DNA from: Escarpia spicata
Taxonomy: Eukaryota > Annelida > Polychaeta > Sabellida > Siboglinidae
NCBI GenBank assembly: GCA_963995525.1
Contig: CAXEFP010000887.1
Coordinates: 1,853,173 to 1,917,172 of the forward strand
DNA length: 64,000 nt
Reading direction: 5' to 3'
Shown here: positions 9,963 through 22,988 of the stretch, piece after piece
Numbering within the stretch: position 1 is the first letter of the stretch
Layout: every line of letters starts with the position of its first letter
The notes under the pieces: generated by a model
The model's input: only the letters and a program-made list of their open reading frames with translations
What the model was told of the DNA's origin: nothing
Databases searched by the model: none
Made by a program: the position numbers and the translations under genes

Positions 9963-12145
9963 TTGTATAAACAGGTGCAGCGCGATCAAGGCGTACGAGT
10001 ATGCTACGTTAACGCACAATCGTGTCGGAACAAAACACTCGCCATTGTGGATCATAATATACTTGAAAACCATCTCGAAATGATGGAGATATGCGAAACG
10101 TGGTTGAAGCCTTCGAGCGACGCCAGTGTGATTACAGACATTGTACTAAATGGATATTCCATCAAGTACACGCCTCGCCTTACAGGCAAAGGGGGCGGTG
10201 TCACTATTATCCATAGATCCGAAATCGTCTCACACAAACAGGATACCGATGCGTTTCGATCGTTTGAACACATCGAGTGCCGCCTGAAAACACCTACGTC
10301 ATTCATGAGAATCGTTGTTATTTACCGCTCGCCGCCATCAGTGGCAAATGGCTTGCAAACAACTGTGTTTTTTAAGAATGGGACCTTTTCATCGACGACC
10401 GTGCCATAAAACCTGGACCTCTGATTATCATGGGAGATGTGAACTTTCATATTGACAACGCTGCAAATGCTGATGCACGGCGACTGGTCAATGATGTGAA
10501 TGCCACAGGAATGATGTTGCATGTTCGCGGGCCAACCCACAGGAAAGGACACACTTTGGATGTACTCATGACCCGCAGCACGGACGAACACCTTGTTCGA
10601 AATGTTACCGTTACGGACATGGGCCTTTCTGACAACTTTGCGGCGAGTTTCAACATATACATTGTTCAACATCGCACTGGTTTGATGAAAATCAAATATC
10701 GCACCATTTTTGCAGTGTCTTTTCGACAAGACATTCCACTGTTCTGTTCGGATGATCTTGACTTGCTGAACGTAGGAGAACTGGTTGATCAATACGATCA
10801 TATGCTGGTCAGCTTAGTTGATTCGCACGCGTCCGTTGGTCCAGATAAATTAAAGACTGGCTCCATCTCGCCATTAATCAAGAAGGCTGGCCTAAATCCA
10901 GAATCAATGCAGAATTATTGACCTGTATCGAATCTGATATGTCTCTATAAAGTAATTGAGCGCATTGTAGCAAAACAGCTGAATGTTCACATGCAAGAGA
11001 ACAATTTGCACGACCAGTTTCAATCGGCATATCGACAAGATCACTCAACTGAAACGGAACCACGGCATTCTATTGAGCAGACTCACTCACTCACAGATTC
11101 GGTGTCACTGTCGCTGCGCTTGAGTGGTTCAGATCTTACTTCTCCGGTCGGCATCAAGTCGTTCGTATTGGAAGTGTCAAATCCTCTCCAACTGCTGTGC
11201 CGTTTGGTGTACCGCAAGGCTCCGTACTCTAGCCATTGCTGTTCACTGCATATATCACACCACTTGGCGACGTCATCAAGAAATTCGGCTTGGATTATTA
11301 CCTATATGCCGACGACGCGCAACTTTATGTTTCGTCTTGTCCTGGTGGAGATGGCCAACTGAACTCAATGGACCGTTTGTGCGGCAGCCAGAATCATCAC
11401 GTTCACACCTCGCCGCGACCACATAACTCCAGTTCTAAAAGAATTACACTGGCTGCCAATCAAATGCCGAATCGAGTTTAAAATACTCCTTTATCTGTTC
11501 AAATGTCTTGAACGGAACGGCGCCGCTGTATCTTGCCAACCTGTTAACCAAGCACTGTCCCGGACGCACACGTTCATCTGAACAACGTTTGCTTGTAAGT
11601 TCCACGAACGAACCCGGTCAGTTTAGGAGACATGTCCTTTCGTGTGATTGGACCTCGACTATGGAATGCACTGCCCATTGCTATCAAATGCAGCAGAACT
11701 CTGTCGGCGTTCAGAAAGACACTAAAAACGCACATGTTCAAAGCTCAATACTGCTGACATTTTTAACATTTAATTTCATTTGAGGATATTTTACTACAGA
11801 TCTTATTTTTATATTATTTTGAGTGCACGTATCAGTATTTATTTATGTATGCGTGCGTGCGTGCATGCGTGCGTGCGTGTGTGTGTGTGGGTATGTGTGT
11901 ACAACTATGCATAGATGTAAATAGAGTAATAATAGGTCTAATTTATAATTTATCTAATTTTATTTATTTATAGTCTTTAATTAATATTTTTAATATAACT
12001 AACTTTATTTGTTCTACATTTTATTTGAAGTTTATTTTTTGCTTGTTTTATTAATATATTGAATTTTATTGTACAGCACTTTGAACACTTTATGGATATT
12101 GTGCTCTATAAATAATAAATGTTATTATTATTATTATTACTACTA
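9963..12145 (+). mobile_element. L2-like LINE, long decayed copy
   Basis: Domains in order on the plus strand. The endonuclease has VNAQSCRNKTLAIVDH, ETWLKP, GGGVTII and VVIYRSPPS. After a frameshift near 10,378 the active-site block LIIMGDVNFHIDN appears, then GPTHRKGHTLDVL. Reverse transcriptase segments include IERIVAKQLNVHMQENNLHD and FQSAYRQDHSTETE, with the catalytic YADD in LDYYLYADDAQLY near 11,300. The C-terminal end has FKCLNGTAPLYLA and a WNALPIAIK-like block. The 3' tail has acagcactttgaacacttta and tgtgctctataaataa, followed by (tta)n at 12,120-12,140, which is typical of L2-type ends. Multiple stops and frameshifts make it non-functional. EN nicks DNA and RT copies the element RNA at the nick in this family. 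Confidence 0.85.
11846..11905 (+). repeat. GT/GC microsatellite
   Basis: Alternating tgcg, tgca and gt units lying in the 3' untranslated part of the L2-like LINE. Confidence 0.8.
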
Positions 12146-12589
12146 CTACTAGCACCCACACAATCAGCAGATAGGAGAGAAAATATCAATGAGATTTTAC
12201 AGTTCGTCTCCGCTTTCGATATCACGATGCTATTGCCGAACACCAACAACGGACACGTATCAGTACCCCAGAACAATACCATGGAAATCCGGACACATAT
12301 GTATTGACCTACTGTTCAGAGCTCACAACAGAATGTTAATTGTTCCTGTCTTCCATTAGGATATCGACGACGCGTCGTTAGTTATATGCAATGAGCCAGC
12401 TCATCGAATTGCCATGCGACTCTGTGATACTCATGACGACCTCCAAGGAGTTGTCTGTCGCAACCATTTGCCGACGGAACTGTGCCCTCGTCTGATCAAA
12501 CATGCCAAGCGCACATTGCAATCTGTTTGGCACAGCTTACCACAACGTTCGCTTTACTTTATGTCCAAAACACCACTGTACTTTGTGTA
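12146..12589. other. Unassigned stretch between LINE tail and array
   Basis: The first 22 bases, from ctagcacccacacaatcagc, are identical to part of the CR1-like element at 44,031-44,054. Beyond that, a stop-free plus frame runs from about 12,362 to 12,589 with no initiator at its start and no motif I recognise. I do not call it a gene. Confidence 0.4.
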
Positions 12590-14184
12590 AAATGTATGTT
12601 CTTTTACAACATTGCACGCAGTCCTTATGTCTACTCAAAGCGCTTTACACTTCACCCCCTGGCATAAATGTTCTTTTACAACATTGCACGCAGTCCTTAT
12701 GTCTACTCAAAGCGCTTTACACTTCACCCCCTGGCATAAATGTTCTTTTACAACATTTCACGCAGTCCTTATGTCTACTCAAAGCGCTTTACACTTCACC
12801 CTCTGGCATAAATGTTCTTTTACAACATTGCACGGAGTCCTTATGTCTACTCAAAGCGCTTTACACTTCACCCCCTGGCATAAATGTTCTTTTACAACAT
12901 TGCACGCAGTCCTTATGTCTACTCAAATCGCTTTACACTTCACCCTCTGGCATAAATGTTCTTTTACAACATTGCACGCAGTCCTTATGTCTACTCAAAG
13001 CGCTTTACACTTCACCCTATGGCATAAATGTTCTTTTACAACATTGCACGCAGTCCTTATGTCTACTCAAAGCGCTTTACACTTCACCCCCTGGCATAAA
13101 TGTTCTTTTACAACATTGCACGCAGTCCTTATGTCTACTCAAAGCGCTTTACACTTCACCCTCTGGCATAAATGTTCTTTTACAACATTGCACGCAGTCC
13201 TTATGTCTACTCAAAGCGCTTTACACTTCACCCTCTGGCATAAATGTTCTTTTATAACATTGCACGCAGTCCTTATGTCTACTCAAAGCGCTTTACACTT
13301 CACCCCCTGGCATAAATGTTCTTTTACAACATTGCACGCAGTCCTTATGTCTACTCAAAGCGCTTTACACTTCACCCCTGGCATAAATGTTCTTTTACAA
13401 CATTGCACGCAGTCCTTATGTCTACTCAAAGCGCTTTACGCTTCACCCCCTGTCATAAATGTTCTTTTACAACATTGCACGCAGTCCTTATGTCTACTCA
13501 AAGCGCTTTACACTTCACCCTCTGGCATAAATGTTCTTTTACAACATTGCACGCAGTCCTTATGTCTACTCAAAGCGCTTTACACTTCACCCTCTGGCAT
13601 AAATGTTCTTTTACGACATTGCACGCAGTCCTTATGTCTACTCAAAGCGCTTTACACTTCACCCTCTAGCATAAATGTTCTTTTACAACATTGCACGCAG
13701 TCCTTATGTCTACTCAAAGCGCTTTACACTTCACCCTCTGGCATAAATGTTCTTTTACAACATTGCACGCAGTCCTTATGTCTACTCAAAGCGCTTTACA
13801 CTTCACCCTCTGGCATAAATGTTCTTTTACAACATTGCACGCAGTCCTTATGTCTACTCAAAGCGCTTTACACTTCACCCCCTGGCATAAATGTTCTTTT
13901 ACAACATTGCACGCAGTCCTTATGTCTACTCAAAGCGCTTTACACTTCACCCTCTGGCATAAATGTTCTTTTACAACATTGCACGCAGTCCTTATGTCTA
14001 CTCAAAGCGCTTTACACTTCACCCTCTGGCATAAATGTTCTTTTACAACATTGCACGCAGTCCTTATGTCTACTCAAAGCGCTTTACACTTCACCCCCTG
14101 GCATAAATGTTCTTTTACAACATTGCACGCAGTCCTTATGTCTACTCAAAGCGCTTTACACTTCACCCTCTGGCATAAATGTTC
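12590..14184 (-). repeat. 72-bp minisatellite grown from a SINE tail
   Basis: About 22 near-identical units of 72 bp (one near 13,375 is 71 bp), each containing the palindrome aaagcgcttt. Read on the minus strand, a unit aligns gaplessly with the last 72 bp of the SINE at 1,367-1,438, including the core tgtaaagcgctttgag. The body of a SINE on the same strand is attached at the 14,185 end. Units differ mainly at a ccccct/ccctct position and a few point changes. The long open frames (72 = 24 codons) are a consequence of the period. Confidence 0.95.
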
Positions 14185-14400
14185 AATTGAAGACCATCTC
14201 GGCTTATCTGGGACGCCATCGGATACACTGCAATTGGTGCGAGAATACTATTCGTTCACAAATACCTCCCGATGTCTATATCGGTGAGTTGTACTCACTC
14301 ATACAGCTGAGTGGAGTGGGACAGCGTGGAGTGAACGAACTTGCACAAGGTTCGAAACGGCATCAAAACGATTCGATTGAGAGTGCGATGCTCTGAGTGC
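14185..14400 (-). mobile_element. SINE-like element, copy 2 (body)
   Basis: On the minus strand this aligns with copy 1 (1,190-1,366): ttcgaaccttgtgcaagttc, ccactcagctgtatgagtga, a gaacgaatagt block, gccgagatggtcttcaattg. It runs directly into the 72-bp array, which replaces its single tail. Together they form one SINE whose 3' end is repeated about 22 times. Confidence 0.75.
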
Positions 14401-14674
14401 CGCCACCGCGTCCCACCTGTCCCGCAACAGCCTAATTTAATTCATGTCCCACGCAAATATCCTACTGCAATGCATCTAGCGAGTGTGATTATGACTTTAA
14501 GCTATATGTATTGAAAATTAGCGTTTCTTCGTTGTTTGTCAACTGACATCCTTTGACTGCACAACTGTGTGAAACAAACAGTGCGACACTTCTTTGGCTT
14601 CCAGAGTTGTTTTGTTACGAAATGGTGCATCAAATGACGAAAAGACACCGTAGGCAATCAACCAATCATTGAAT

Positions 14675-15925
14675 AATAGTAATAATATTGGAATTTATAT
14701 ACCGCCCGAACGCACTTGACGCTTTACAAAAAGCAGCATAAATTAAATAAAAGTATAAAATACAGATTATAAAAAAAAAAAATAGTGTAAAGGAATTGAT
14801 TTAAACGTAACAAATAAATAAATAAATACATAGAAAGTACATTTATAATACACACACATGAATAAAACATTACGAATAATCATGGGTGGCTGGCAGAAAC
14901 CTTTGAAGCGGGATTCCATCAAACATGACGTCATCGTCCAATGCTGTTTCGTAGATATCACTGGGGTTGCCGGTATTGATGTTACGTGTCCCGTGTTACC
15001 CATCAAATGTCTCGTTAATTTGAACAGTTGTGTCTTATACTTGCCGCAGTCTCTCATCTTTGTAGAAAAGAATGTTTTCTTTGCACTGATCGTCAGTTTG
15101 TTAAATACATTGCATTGCTCCATGAACAACTGCCGATGAACGGTGAGTTTGGTTCGCCGCCGTACCCTCTCTGCGCGCGTGTTTGGCGTGTCTCAGTTAA
15201 TCTGAATACCATTGCGCGTTTGGTCTCCGTGTTATCAAATTTCTTTGGACGGGAGGGTGTTGGTCGACAACCGCTTCAATTCCCGTAGTATAGGCGTGTA
15301 CAAGTTCATTTAGCGGCTGATCAGTGTTGTTCAAAATTGGAGTTAAATCCTTGATAAATTCCGGAATACAAATGTCCCGAAGCTTCCTGAAAATGACCAG
15401 CTGGCGAACGATGTTTGGCTTCATTAAGCTCATTCTAAAACACACAGCCAGGTGGTCGCCGGAAGGGTTACCTTTTGTGTCACCAAGACATGGCTCAGAA
15501 ACTGTTGGCATCCCGATCAACAAGGTACTAATGTCTCGGATGATGACTACGTCCAAGGTATGGCCCATCTTGTGTGTCGGTCCCACCACGTGTTGTACCA
15601 GTCCGTGAGCTTCCAACGTGCCATTGAAGCGCACCGCATCTGCATCGTTAATGTTGTCGAGGTGGAAATTAAGGTCACCTGTTATGATTACATCGTTGGA
15701 TATAACAGCAAGGCGGTCCAAGTACAAACACCACTCGTCAAAAAACACAATGTTCTTAAAACCGTATCACTTAGAGGGAGGCGGATGGTAAACGATGAGT
15801 CCATATGTTCGAAACGTGTCTAAGCCTAAAGGTTTGCAGCCGCTTCGTGAACCTATTGCCGTATCGCATTGTAGAACTTGTATAGTCCACATGTCGAAGT
15901 CATCGTGGCCGTTTACTGCAACAAC
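14675..15925 (-). mobile_element. L2-like LINE, second copy, mostly endonuclease
   Basis: Minus strand. Part of the endonuclease is readable: FDMWTIQVLQCDTAIGSRSG, FRTYGLIVYHPPPSK, then after a frame break FFDEWCLYL, the active-site block VIITGDLNFHLDN, GPTHKMGHTLDVV and SGDHLAVCF. The linker follows (KLRDICIPEFI, VVDQHPPVQ, AKKTFFS). The reverse transcriptase body is absent. The 3' end at about 14,760-14,675 has tgtaaagcgtcaagtgcgtt, tatataaattcc and an att-rich terminus. This is an internally deleted copy of the same broad clade as 9,963-12,145. Confidence 0.8.
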
Positions 15926-16004
15926 AATAAAGCGATGTAATAATAATAATAAGAAGAAAACAAAGACGAAGAAAACATCTGTAGTTACGAGATGATCTCC
16001 TCGT

Positions 16005-16345
16005 TTTTCTGTACCACTTTTGAAATCTTTGCATTGGATTCCTGTACGATATCGTATAATATTTAAGATCTGTACCATTACATATCATGCGTTGTCCAGT
16101 AAGCAACCATCTTATTTGCATTCACTGTTTATTCCTGTAAGAAAACCTATCCAGCTTCGATCATCTAGTTCTGACCTACTTTTTGTTATTAGAGTCAACA
16201 CTAACATTGGAACTAGGGTTTTTTCTATAGCTGCACCAACTCTTTGGAATATGCTCCCTCTTAGTGTTAGATCAGTTGAAAATGTTACAAAATTCTGTCA
16301 TCATTTAAAAACTTATGTTTACTACCTTACTTATCCACCGTAGTT
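16005..16345 (+). mobile_element. LINE 3'-end fragment
   Basis: Plus frame with the conserved C-terminus of jockey/L2-type LINE proteins: LHWIPVRYRIIFKICTITYH, then ALSSKQPSYLHSL, APTLWNMLPLSVRSVENV and a final LKTYVYYLTYPP. It lies against the 5' edge of the minus-strand LINE at 14,675-15,925. Only the last ~105 codons are present. Confidence 0.85.
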
Positions 16346-16716
16346 CCCTAGCGCCTTGACTCATCTATTGCCAACTGGAATACTACTTATGGATTTTGAG
16401 ATTGAGCAATCCTTTTGTTTTGATGGGCCTCTGAGCTTGGTTTCCAATGATTTAGGCGCAAAAGAAGTTAGTTATCTGATTATTATTATATGTACTGCCG
16501 CGGAACTACTTCGAATTCGTACGCCTCTGGTTGAAAAGTGGGGAAAATTTACGTCATCACCAGTTGTTGATACGCCAATCCGTATCTACGCAGTGTGCAA
16601 CTTCCTGTGAATGTCGCGCCAGTATAAGCATGCGTCAATTCTACGTTGCACATTCGCGACAAGCGTCCATCCTCGCGCGACATGGCACGCCGGTTGCGTA
16701 TTACCACAACTGACAT

Positions 16717-17500
16717 AGGCGGATTCAGGGGAGGCATGGGGTCACGTGCCCCCTACTCTTTTGTTCTAGCTCTGTCTGCGCTAGAGTGGGGTGCCCCATA
16801 TATCTTTGGAATGTGCCCCCGTTATCTGCCCCTAGATTTTGGAATGTGGCCCGCTTAGGTTAGTCTCAAGGGGATGCAATTTGAGGTTTTTGGTGAGCCT
16901 CCGAAATTGTGAATAAATGTTCAACAACACCCCCCTACCGTATTCCGATGTCATGATCCGACAGCGTGGTGTTGAAGCTTTGGCAAAGAAATTCTTCAAT
17001 AATACCCCCACGCTAGCTCTTCCAATGTCAAGATCCGACAGCGCGACGGCGGAGTGGCGACATCGCGACAGCGCGATAACTCGACAGCGGAGTCATGCTG
17101 AAGCCCCGGCTCAGCCTATCAAATGAGAATTTGGTTCAGTGGAGGTTTTATGGCGATCCTCAAGGGGGTACATTTGGAAGTTCCCCTAGATTACTCTCTA
17201 TGGATCCGTCCGTGACTGGGTCACGTGCCCCACGGCCAGGAGCTCCCGGAGCGCCGATGAAAATACCAAGGACCAGAGCTCCCCGGGGCTCACTGAAGTG
17301 AGAAAAAATTCCTTGACTCCGAGCTTATGGGGTGCCCCAGTCAAGTAAGAATAAAATCATTCCAGGGTCCCGAGATCCAGGATAATCAGGTTAGAACAAC
17401 GTTTATTCCAGGACCCAGAGCTCCTTGTTTTTTGGTGGGGGCCTCACAATTCAAACTTGCCCCAGGGCCCCAATATATCTTAATCCGCCTCTGAGCCCAC
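16717..17500. repeat. Repeat with GGCGGATT-type ends
   Basis: It starts ataggcggattcagg at 16,717 and ends aatccgcctctgag near 17,494, which is close to the reverse complement of the start. Inside are GC-rich words such as ggtgcccc and a block near 16,860-17,100 (caaggggatgcaatttgagg; gatgtcatgatccgacagcg) that recurs at 39,312-39,570. It looks like a non-autonomous element with short inverted ends, but target duplications were not confirmed. A related shred (gggggcagctgccccacccc) is at 17,805-17,825. Confidence 0.4.
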
Positions 17501-18700
17501 ATATATAATGTTTCGTCTTTTGCACCAATTTCTAAACTTGCATAACGTGTGAAACGAGTTTATAAAGGTGTTCAGGAAAGTGACATAGATGCGGGATGTT
17601 GATTCACTGGAAATTTATATTTAAAAGATGGACGATTTCCGAATGCAACTTGCAATGCAAGGACACTACAAAACCAGGCGGACTTTATTGTAGACTATGT
17701 ATACACGAAGAACGACATCGATAATTTTCATAATTTGCTTAACCGCAACTTCGCTAAAAAACGTAGATTATGCTATATATATGCCCCCCCTGAGAAATTC
17801 CAGAGGGGGCAGCTGCCCCACCCCCTGCTCCCCTGTTCCCACGCCTATGGAGCCACATTCTTCTGGGTCCTGGTCATGTGTGGTCTTCGTGACTTCTTAT
17901 ATGAAGTGTTCCATTCGTGGAATCTGCAGCCAGGTCTCACGGAAATGTCGATGACGCTTGTCAGAGTTTTCCGCATTTTTCTAACAGTTTCCCCGGCAGA
18001 TTTTGGCATTGGCGGCGTTTTCCAATAAATACGAAGTGCATAGTCTATTTGGATAGTGAGTAAATTATCGTACGTTCGTTTCAGGAGCTTATTCAACTAT
18101 AAAAATAACTATAACGTGTGCGTTTTGTGAGCGCCCGTTCCACGACGAAGGAAATTGGGCTATACTGAGCTTAAAAACGCATTTTATTAACAGTTTTTTG
18201 TTGCAAACACCCACAGTCACACGGACCAGTAACTCGGAAAAGCTACTGTCTTGACAGCAAAGTAGGTAGTCACTGACGACCGGCTAACGTATATTTCGAA
18301 CACTGTTAATAACCGATGCCATTGATTTGTTGCTCACCGAGGGGCTAGACTTACATGCTTATAATATATGAGAAGTAGATTGCTGCCCTGATGGAAAACC
18401 CTCGCGCCGATGTCAACAGTACTGATACTGATGAAAATAACAGCATCGTTGTTCTGGGGAGTGAAAGGTACTCCACAGACCACTTGTTTATTGTCATTTC
18501 TATATTCCTACATTGTGTTGGCGCGTTCCATGTTTACAGGAACAGTTTAACCAATACATGCTAAACGAGTGTTATTGAAAATTAGATCGAATAATACCTG
18601 CCAATATCTGTTTCAGGTATTGACAGAACACATATCCCTTGCTGTTAATATGCCATTGCCTTGCCGACAACATTGCCTTGCTTATGGTAGTTGTATAAAG
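17501..18700. other. No gene recognised
   Basis: No supported gene. Open frames at 17,697-18,096 are short and without motifs, apart from the GC-rich repeat shred near 17,805. Confidence 0.4.
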
Positions 18701-18704
18701 ACTA

Positions 18705-18749
18705 AACACGATATATATATATATATATATATATGTATATTATATATAC

Positions 18750-18799
<50 letters not shown>

Positions 18800-18923
18800 T
18801 ATATGTATATTATATATACATATATTGTATATATATATATACATATATATGTATATTATATATACATATATTATATATATATATATATACATATATATAT
18901 GTATATTATATATACATATATTG

Positions 18924-18954
<31 letters not shown>

Positions 18955-18956
18955 CT
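18705..18956. repeat. (TA)n microsatellite with GTATATTATATATAC motifs
   Basis: A long AT dinucleotide tract broken by regularly spaced tgtatattatatatacata segments (near 18,734, 18,804, 18,850 and 18,900), which are nearly palindromic and may extrude cruciforms. Confidence 0.9.
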
Positions 18957-20216
18957 ACTCGAAAATGTGTTATCGATTAAAACGCGTGCAATTGTAATTT
19001 TGCGCACCGTTAGTTGTCCGTAATGAAACAAATGGCTGTGGAGTTGTAAGTATCAAAGCCTGCTTCTAGAGAACTCGACAAAATAAACGTCGGTTAAGTA
19101 TTAACACCGTTACAGGAGTGGCTCAAAGCTTCCCTATTATCGTGGAGCCAACCTTCCCTTACATTATTTTGATCTTTTGAAATTTGTTCACAAAGGGGAG
19201 CGGTGTTCATTTCACATTGCCTGTGTCTTTCGGAAGAGACACTAAACACCATTGTTCCCTTCTACCTGCTGTCTGAGCTAGGGGTGGTGGTCTCTATCTC
19301 TAACCGACTGGATCTTGGTCCCAGCGGCCGGTGTTGCTTCCGAGTCAGGCGTGTGAGAGACGCCGAGCAGACAGTGTAGGCGGTGTATACACTGTACGAA
19401 ACTACAAAACTAGCCCTGGCTGATCCCCTGCGCGAAGTGCAGAAGTTAGCTGAGTCAAACTATTAATTGACTTCGCCAGTCGCGACTGCATCACCCGTGA
19501 AGAACAGCGCAAATACCCGCCCTAATTTGAAGACGGATAAACGACTTCTGGGAATCCCAATAATATATAATGACCCGTTCGCCCATTAGCACGAGCAGCT
19601 GAGCGGTATTGTGTATTCGAATAATTGCTTATACTTCCTAAACATTGCATGTAACACGAGCCACGGTTGGTTGAAATTAGTTTTATTATGACCACCTGAC
19701 CTGCCGAGATGCACTGATCTAGTGAGCGATTTCATAGACTGAGCTTAAATTCAGAGTTTCCCAAAGCGATCAGCCAGGGGGTACCGCTGGCTGGCACTGA
19801 CCTAATCAGCAGCAGCGACCTCTGGCGCGCGACGATGCAGTACAGGTTTTCACAGGTTGTTGAAAGACCGTGTAGAAAGACAGCATTTCGTAAATACATA
19901 TGTATAGCACTCTATCTCTTGTGAACTTGGTTATGCAAGACCATAGGAATGTTTATTTGTATATAATTATTTAAAATGTCATGCTAATTTCGTAAACAGT
20001 TTCCAGTATAGGGGGAAATAAAATATCCATGCGATTCGGTGATGTTATAAAATGCGGCTGAAGTTGTTGAATGGAACCAGTATATGTGCAAAACCTGTTG
20101 TGTTTGGATACTGACACAAGCAGGATTTGAGCCTGCCACACATGACACTGGAACATATTTGCCATAAACTACACAACTCAACAAACTGGTTAGACAAACA
20201 ACCTAGCTGAAGGGGA
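18957..20216. other. No gene recognised
   Basis: A stretch at 19,200-19,300 (ctttcggaagagacactaaa) resembles tails of some SINEs and LINEs, but I cannot assign it. The rest shows no gene. Confidence 0.3.
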
Positions 20217-20403
20217 ATTCACGTGTTTAACTAGTTCAATTCACGATTTTTCTGTACGTGAATTCACAAGATTCTGTGAACAAATTTCAAGGTGAAAACA
20301 CGTGCTTCGACACGTGTTTATCTGGTTCACCGCACGTGAAATCACGAGTTTCCGTACGTGAATTCACGAGATTCTGTGAATAACTTTCAAGGTGAAAACA
20401 CGT
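20217..20403. repeat. Two-unit ~98-bp repeat rich in CACGTG
   Basis: The block tacgtgaattcac.agattc, ending in aaggtgaaaacacgtg, occurs at about 20,255 and 20,353. CACGTG or ACGTG occurs many times, as in the 70-bp array at 30.4 kb. It abuts the end of R1 copy A. Confidence 0.7.
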
Positions 20404-21413
20404 GAAAATTGTATTTATTCAGACAGATCTCAATCTGTTTTCACATATGTAATTACAATATATTACCGTACAATATATTTACAATTAATAAATTATATAT
20501 CCATTACCATTTGTTTGGATAAATACAATTTAGAAACATCGTTATATAATGACCATATTTTCATTTTTGTGGCGAATAAATAATTACTACAAAAATATTT
20601 TTTTTTTACAAACAGTGCATTATAGTATAAATTGATTTTGTTTATATTACTTCGTGAAAACATAAACAAAAAAGTGTAAAGAAAATCAAAGGTTTGCATG
20701 CTGTCAGGATTGAACCGGCGTCGCTCGATTGTAAAATAAATGATAAGTAACCAACGCGCCTACCCACTGAGCTAGCGGGACAAGCGGAAGCTCTCTGACT
20801 GATTTAAGTTGTTATGATAAATTGCACAACTCCTTCATATATCGATATTCTAGTGATATTATGAGATTATACACGTTACTTTATGAAGCTGGATACAATA
20901 TATATGTTTGCTATGTATGTTTATTGGTGTAGATTATCTCCCGTTGGTTGCATTCGATATAATTATTCTGAAAACGAGCCCTAGCTCGGCGAAACCTAGT
21001 CGACTTGTAGGCCCATTCGTATTCGTTGTTTTGAATAAAATTCGATTCATGTGGAACCGTAAGATAACTGCTTGTTCCTCTATGATGACTAGTGTTTGTA
21101 TTACGTCGGAATATTGCACAATAACTCGTTCTGACGCTCGTTTCGACCCAAAAGCTATACTTGTAAACATGCTCTGAATGCATGGAAAGGGTCGGCCTGA
21201 TGCGAGTTTGAGTCATAAGTGACGTCACATCTCGGCACCCCGAAAAGCGCGCCAAAAATATGCATATTAGAAAATGTCCGGATGCACAGCATTAAATGTG
21301 GAATTTCTAATTCATTGAATTTTTTTGATTTTTTTGGCTTCGTGGACGTGGAACTAGATAGCAGGATGTAATATAACATGAATTCGAGCAACATATGTTT
21401 TTATTCCCTTTAA
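20404..21413 (-). repeat. R1 repeat, copy A
   Basis: About 1 kb matching 39,807-40,856 on the opposite strand and 63,540-64,000. Shared blocks on the minus strand include ttaaagggaataaaaac, a gtgacgtcacttatgactc block, agcatgtttacaagtatagc, cattcgttgttttgaataa (plus sense) and a tRNA-like segment (20,782-20,696). At one end sits a TTAA (21,410-21,413). At the other, imperfect inverted arms (20,406-20,425 and 20,512-20,532) flank an 86-bp loop. Both strands have frames conserved among copies, but none has a recognised domain. Probably a non-autonomous mobile element. Confidence 0.7.
20696..20782 (-). other. tRNA-like segment inside R1 copy A
   Basis: On the minus strand it has an A-box-like tagctcagtgggtaggcgcg and a B-box-like ggttcaatcc about 50 bases later. 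The acceptor and T stems do not pair well and the spacer is long and AT-rich, so it is a tRNA relic or tRNA-derived promoter, not a functional tRNA gene. Confidence 0.55.
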
Positions 21414-22892
21414 CAATGATTTTGCACGAAAGTATTGTTTGTGATCTAGTGGCCTACACTAGCTCTTCCCTTGTCCTTCATGCTCAAGCTCCTCTTTCTC
21501 GCTGCTTTAACGGTCGTGCACCACCAGCTCTGGCAAGACCGCTGCCACCTAGCAAATCACAAATATGTATAGATAATGCAAACAGTCATCTGGGAATCTT
21601 ATCACTCAGGCAGGAAGTGTGATTCACGCATTTCCTTGACCCTATGGTCAAGAGAAATAATGTTTGTTATCCAAGCTCGCATTCATTGGTCAACTTTCAA
21701 TTAAAATCTAGGATAAATTTAAATGGGAATTGGGAATTAACACAGGTATCTATATTCACTCAGAATTAAAAAAAAATGAAAATTATATATATATTACACT
21801 TGCAATAAACGATCTATAAAAATAAGCGTTTTACCTAATAAACGCATGCAGTATATTCGGTCGTGGAAGCGTCTTCAAACTTAGCACAAACTATATTGTG
21901 GCTACTTACGATGTAAGATTAACTTATGTGTTATTCGTTAACTGTTGAGATACGTTGGAAGTAAAAAAAACGTTTAGCTGAAACATGTCTATTACTTTTA
22001 ATTATGCACATAATATATATGTATTTACCTTAATGTCTTCCCGTTTTGAATACGATTACAAAACGTCCCCCGTGTCGCGAAACATATTTTCACTGGGTAT
22101 TTCGATCCGCCGGTCTGGTCCTGTAACAGAAGAACACATTTGTATTACATGTTGGCAGATTTACTTCAAACTTTATGTTAAACTCGAAGGCGTGGCTGAA
22201 ATATCCTCACAAGCCAGGGTGTGACTACGTTCCTTTGCATAATGTGGACTGTATGTTGCTTGATCTGTGTAGGGGTCATTAAAATACCATTAGTAAGCAT
22301 GATCAGAATTAATGGGCCCACGGCATTCATTGCCCATGCAGCTCAGCCCCACATCCAAGCCCAAAGCTGTGAGCACTGACCGTTTCAAACTAGCCAATGG
22401 GTAGCTCTCATAATCCCACCGCTACTTAACTATAGCTTCTATATTATAATAATTATTCATTAAAATTATAATCTATGAGCCTATATCATACGCATAGAAC
22501 TGCCAAAACCGGCTGAATATAATATTTCCCCCCAATTTGGGAAGTCTATAGCCTTGACACTGTCTTTAGCTACGTCATTTCTGAAGACAGATTCTGAAAG
22601 CCTGGGTCCCATTTATTAAACTTCAACGTGATCAAAATTGTTTGGCAAGGGTAGTCTCCTCTATCTGGAATATTCGTAAATAAACAGGTAGCTTGCAGGA
22701 TAATAATAACAACGATTAAACTAGGCCCAGTACTTTGGGACCCTGTCTCCCATGCAATCAGAAGCCAGGGAAGGCAATACAATATATCCGTCTGTCGTCG
22801 ATACACGATTAATGACGACCCTATACTATATCATATGTGGAATTTGTGACCACCAGCTCGTTGGATTCTAAAAAATATATATACGTATAAAA
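21414..22892. other. No gene recognised
   Basis: AT-rich DNA. Open frames at 21,395-21,622, 21,985-22,224 and 22,570-22,806 lack motifs. Confidence 0.4.
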
Positions 22893-22898
22893 TTGTCC

Positions 22899-22968
<70 letters not shown>

Positions 22969-22988
22969 CACACCCCCCCACACACACA
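22893..22988. repeat. (TA)n-(CACG)n microsatellite
   Basis: A ta dinucleotide run followed by cacg/cgca repeats and a short c-rich end. Confidence 0.9.

Noticed and set aside
12612..14396. 594-codon open frame across the 72-bp array
   Set aside because: The period is a multiple of three and the unit has no stop in this frame, so the frame is a by-product of the repeat. A SINE tail explains the sequence.
19200..19300. SINE tail (ctttcggaagagacactaaa)
   Set aside because: It resembles tails of some animal SINEs, but no second copy was found in the window and no body could be aligned.
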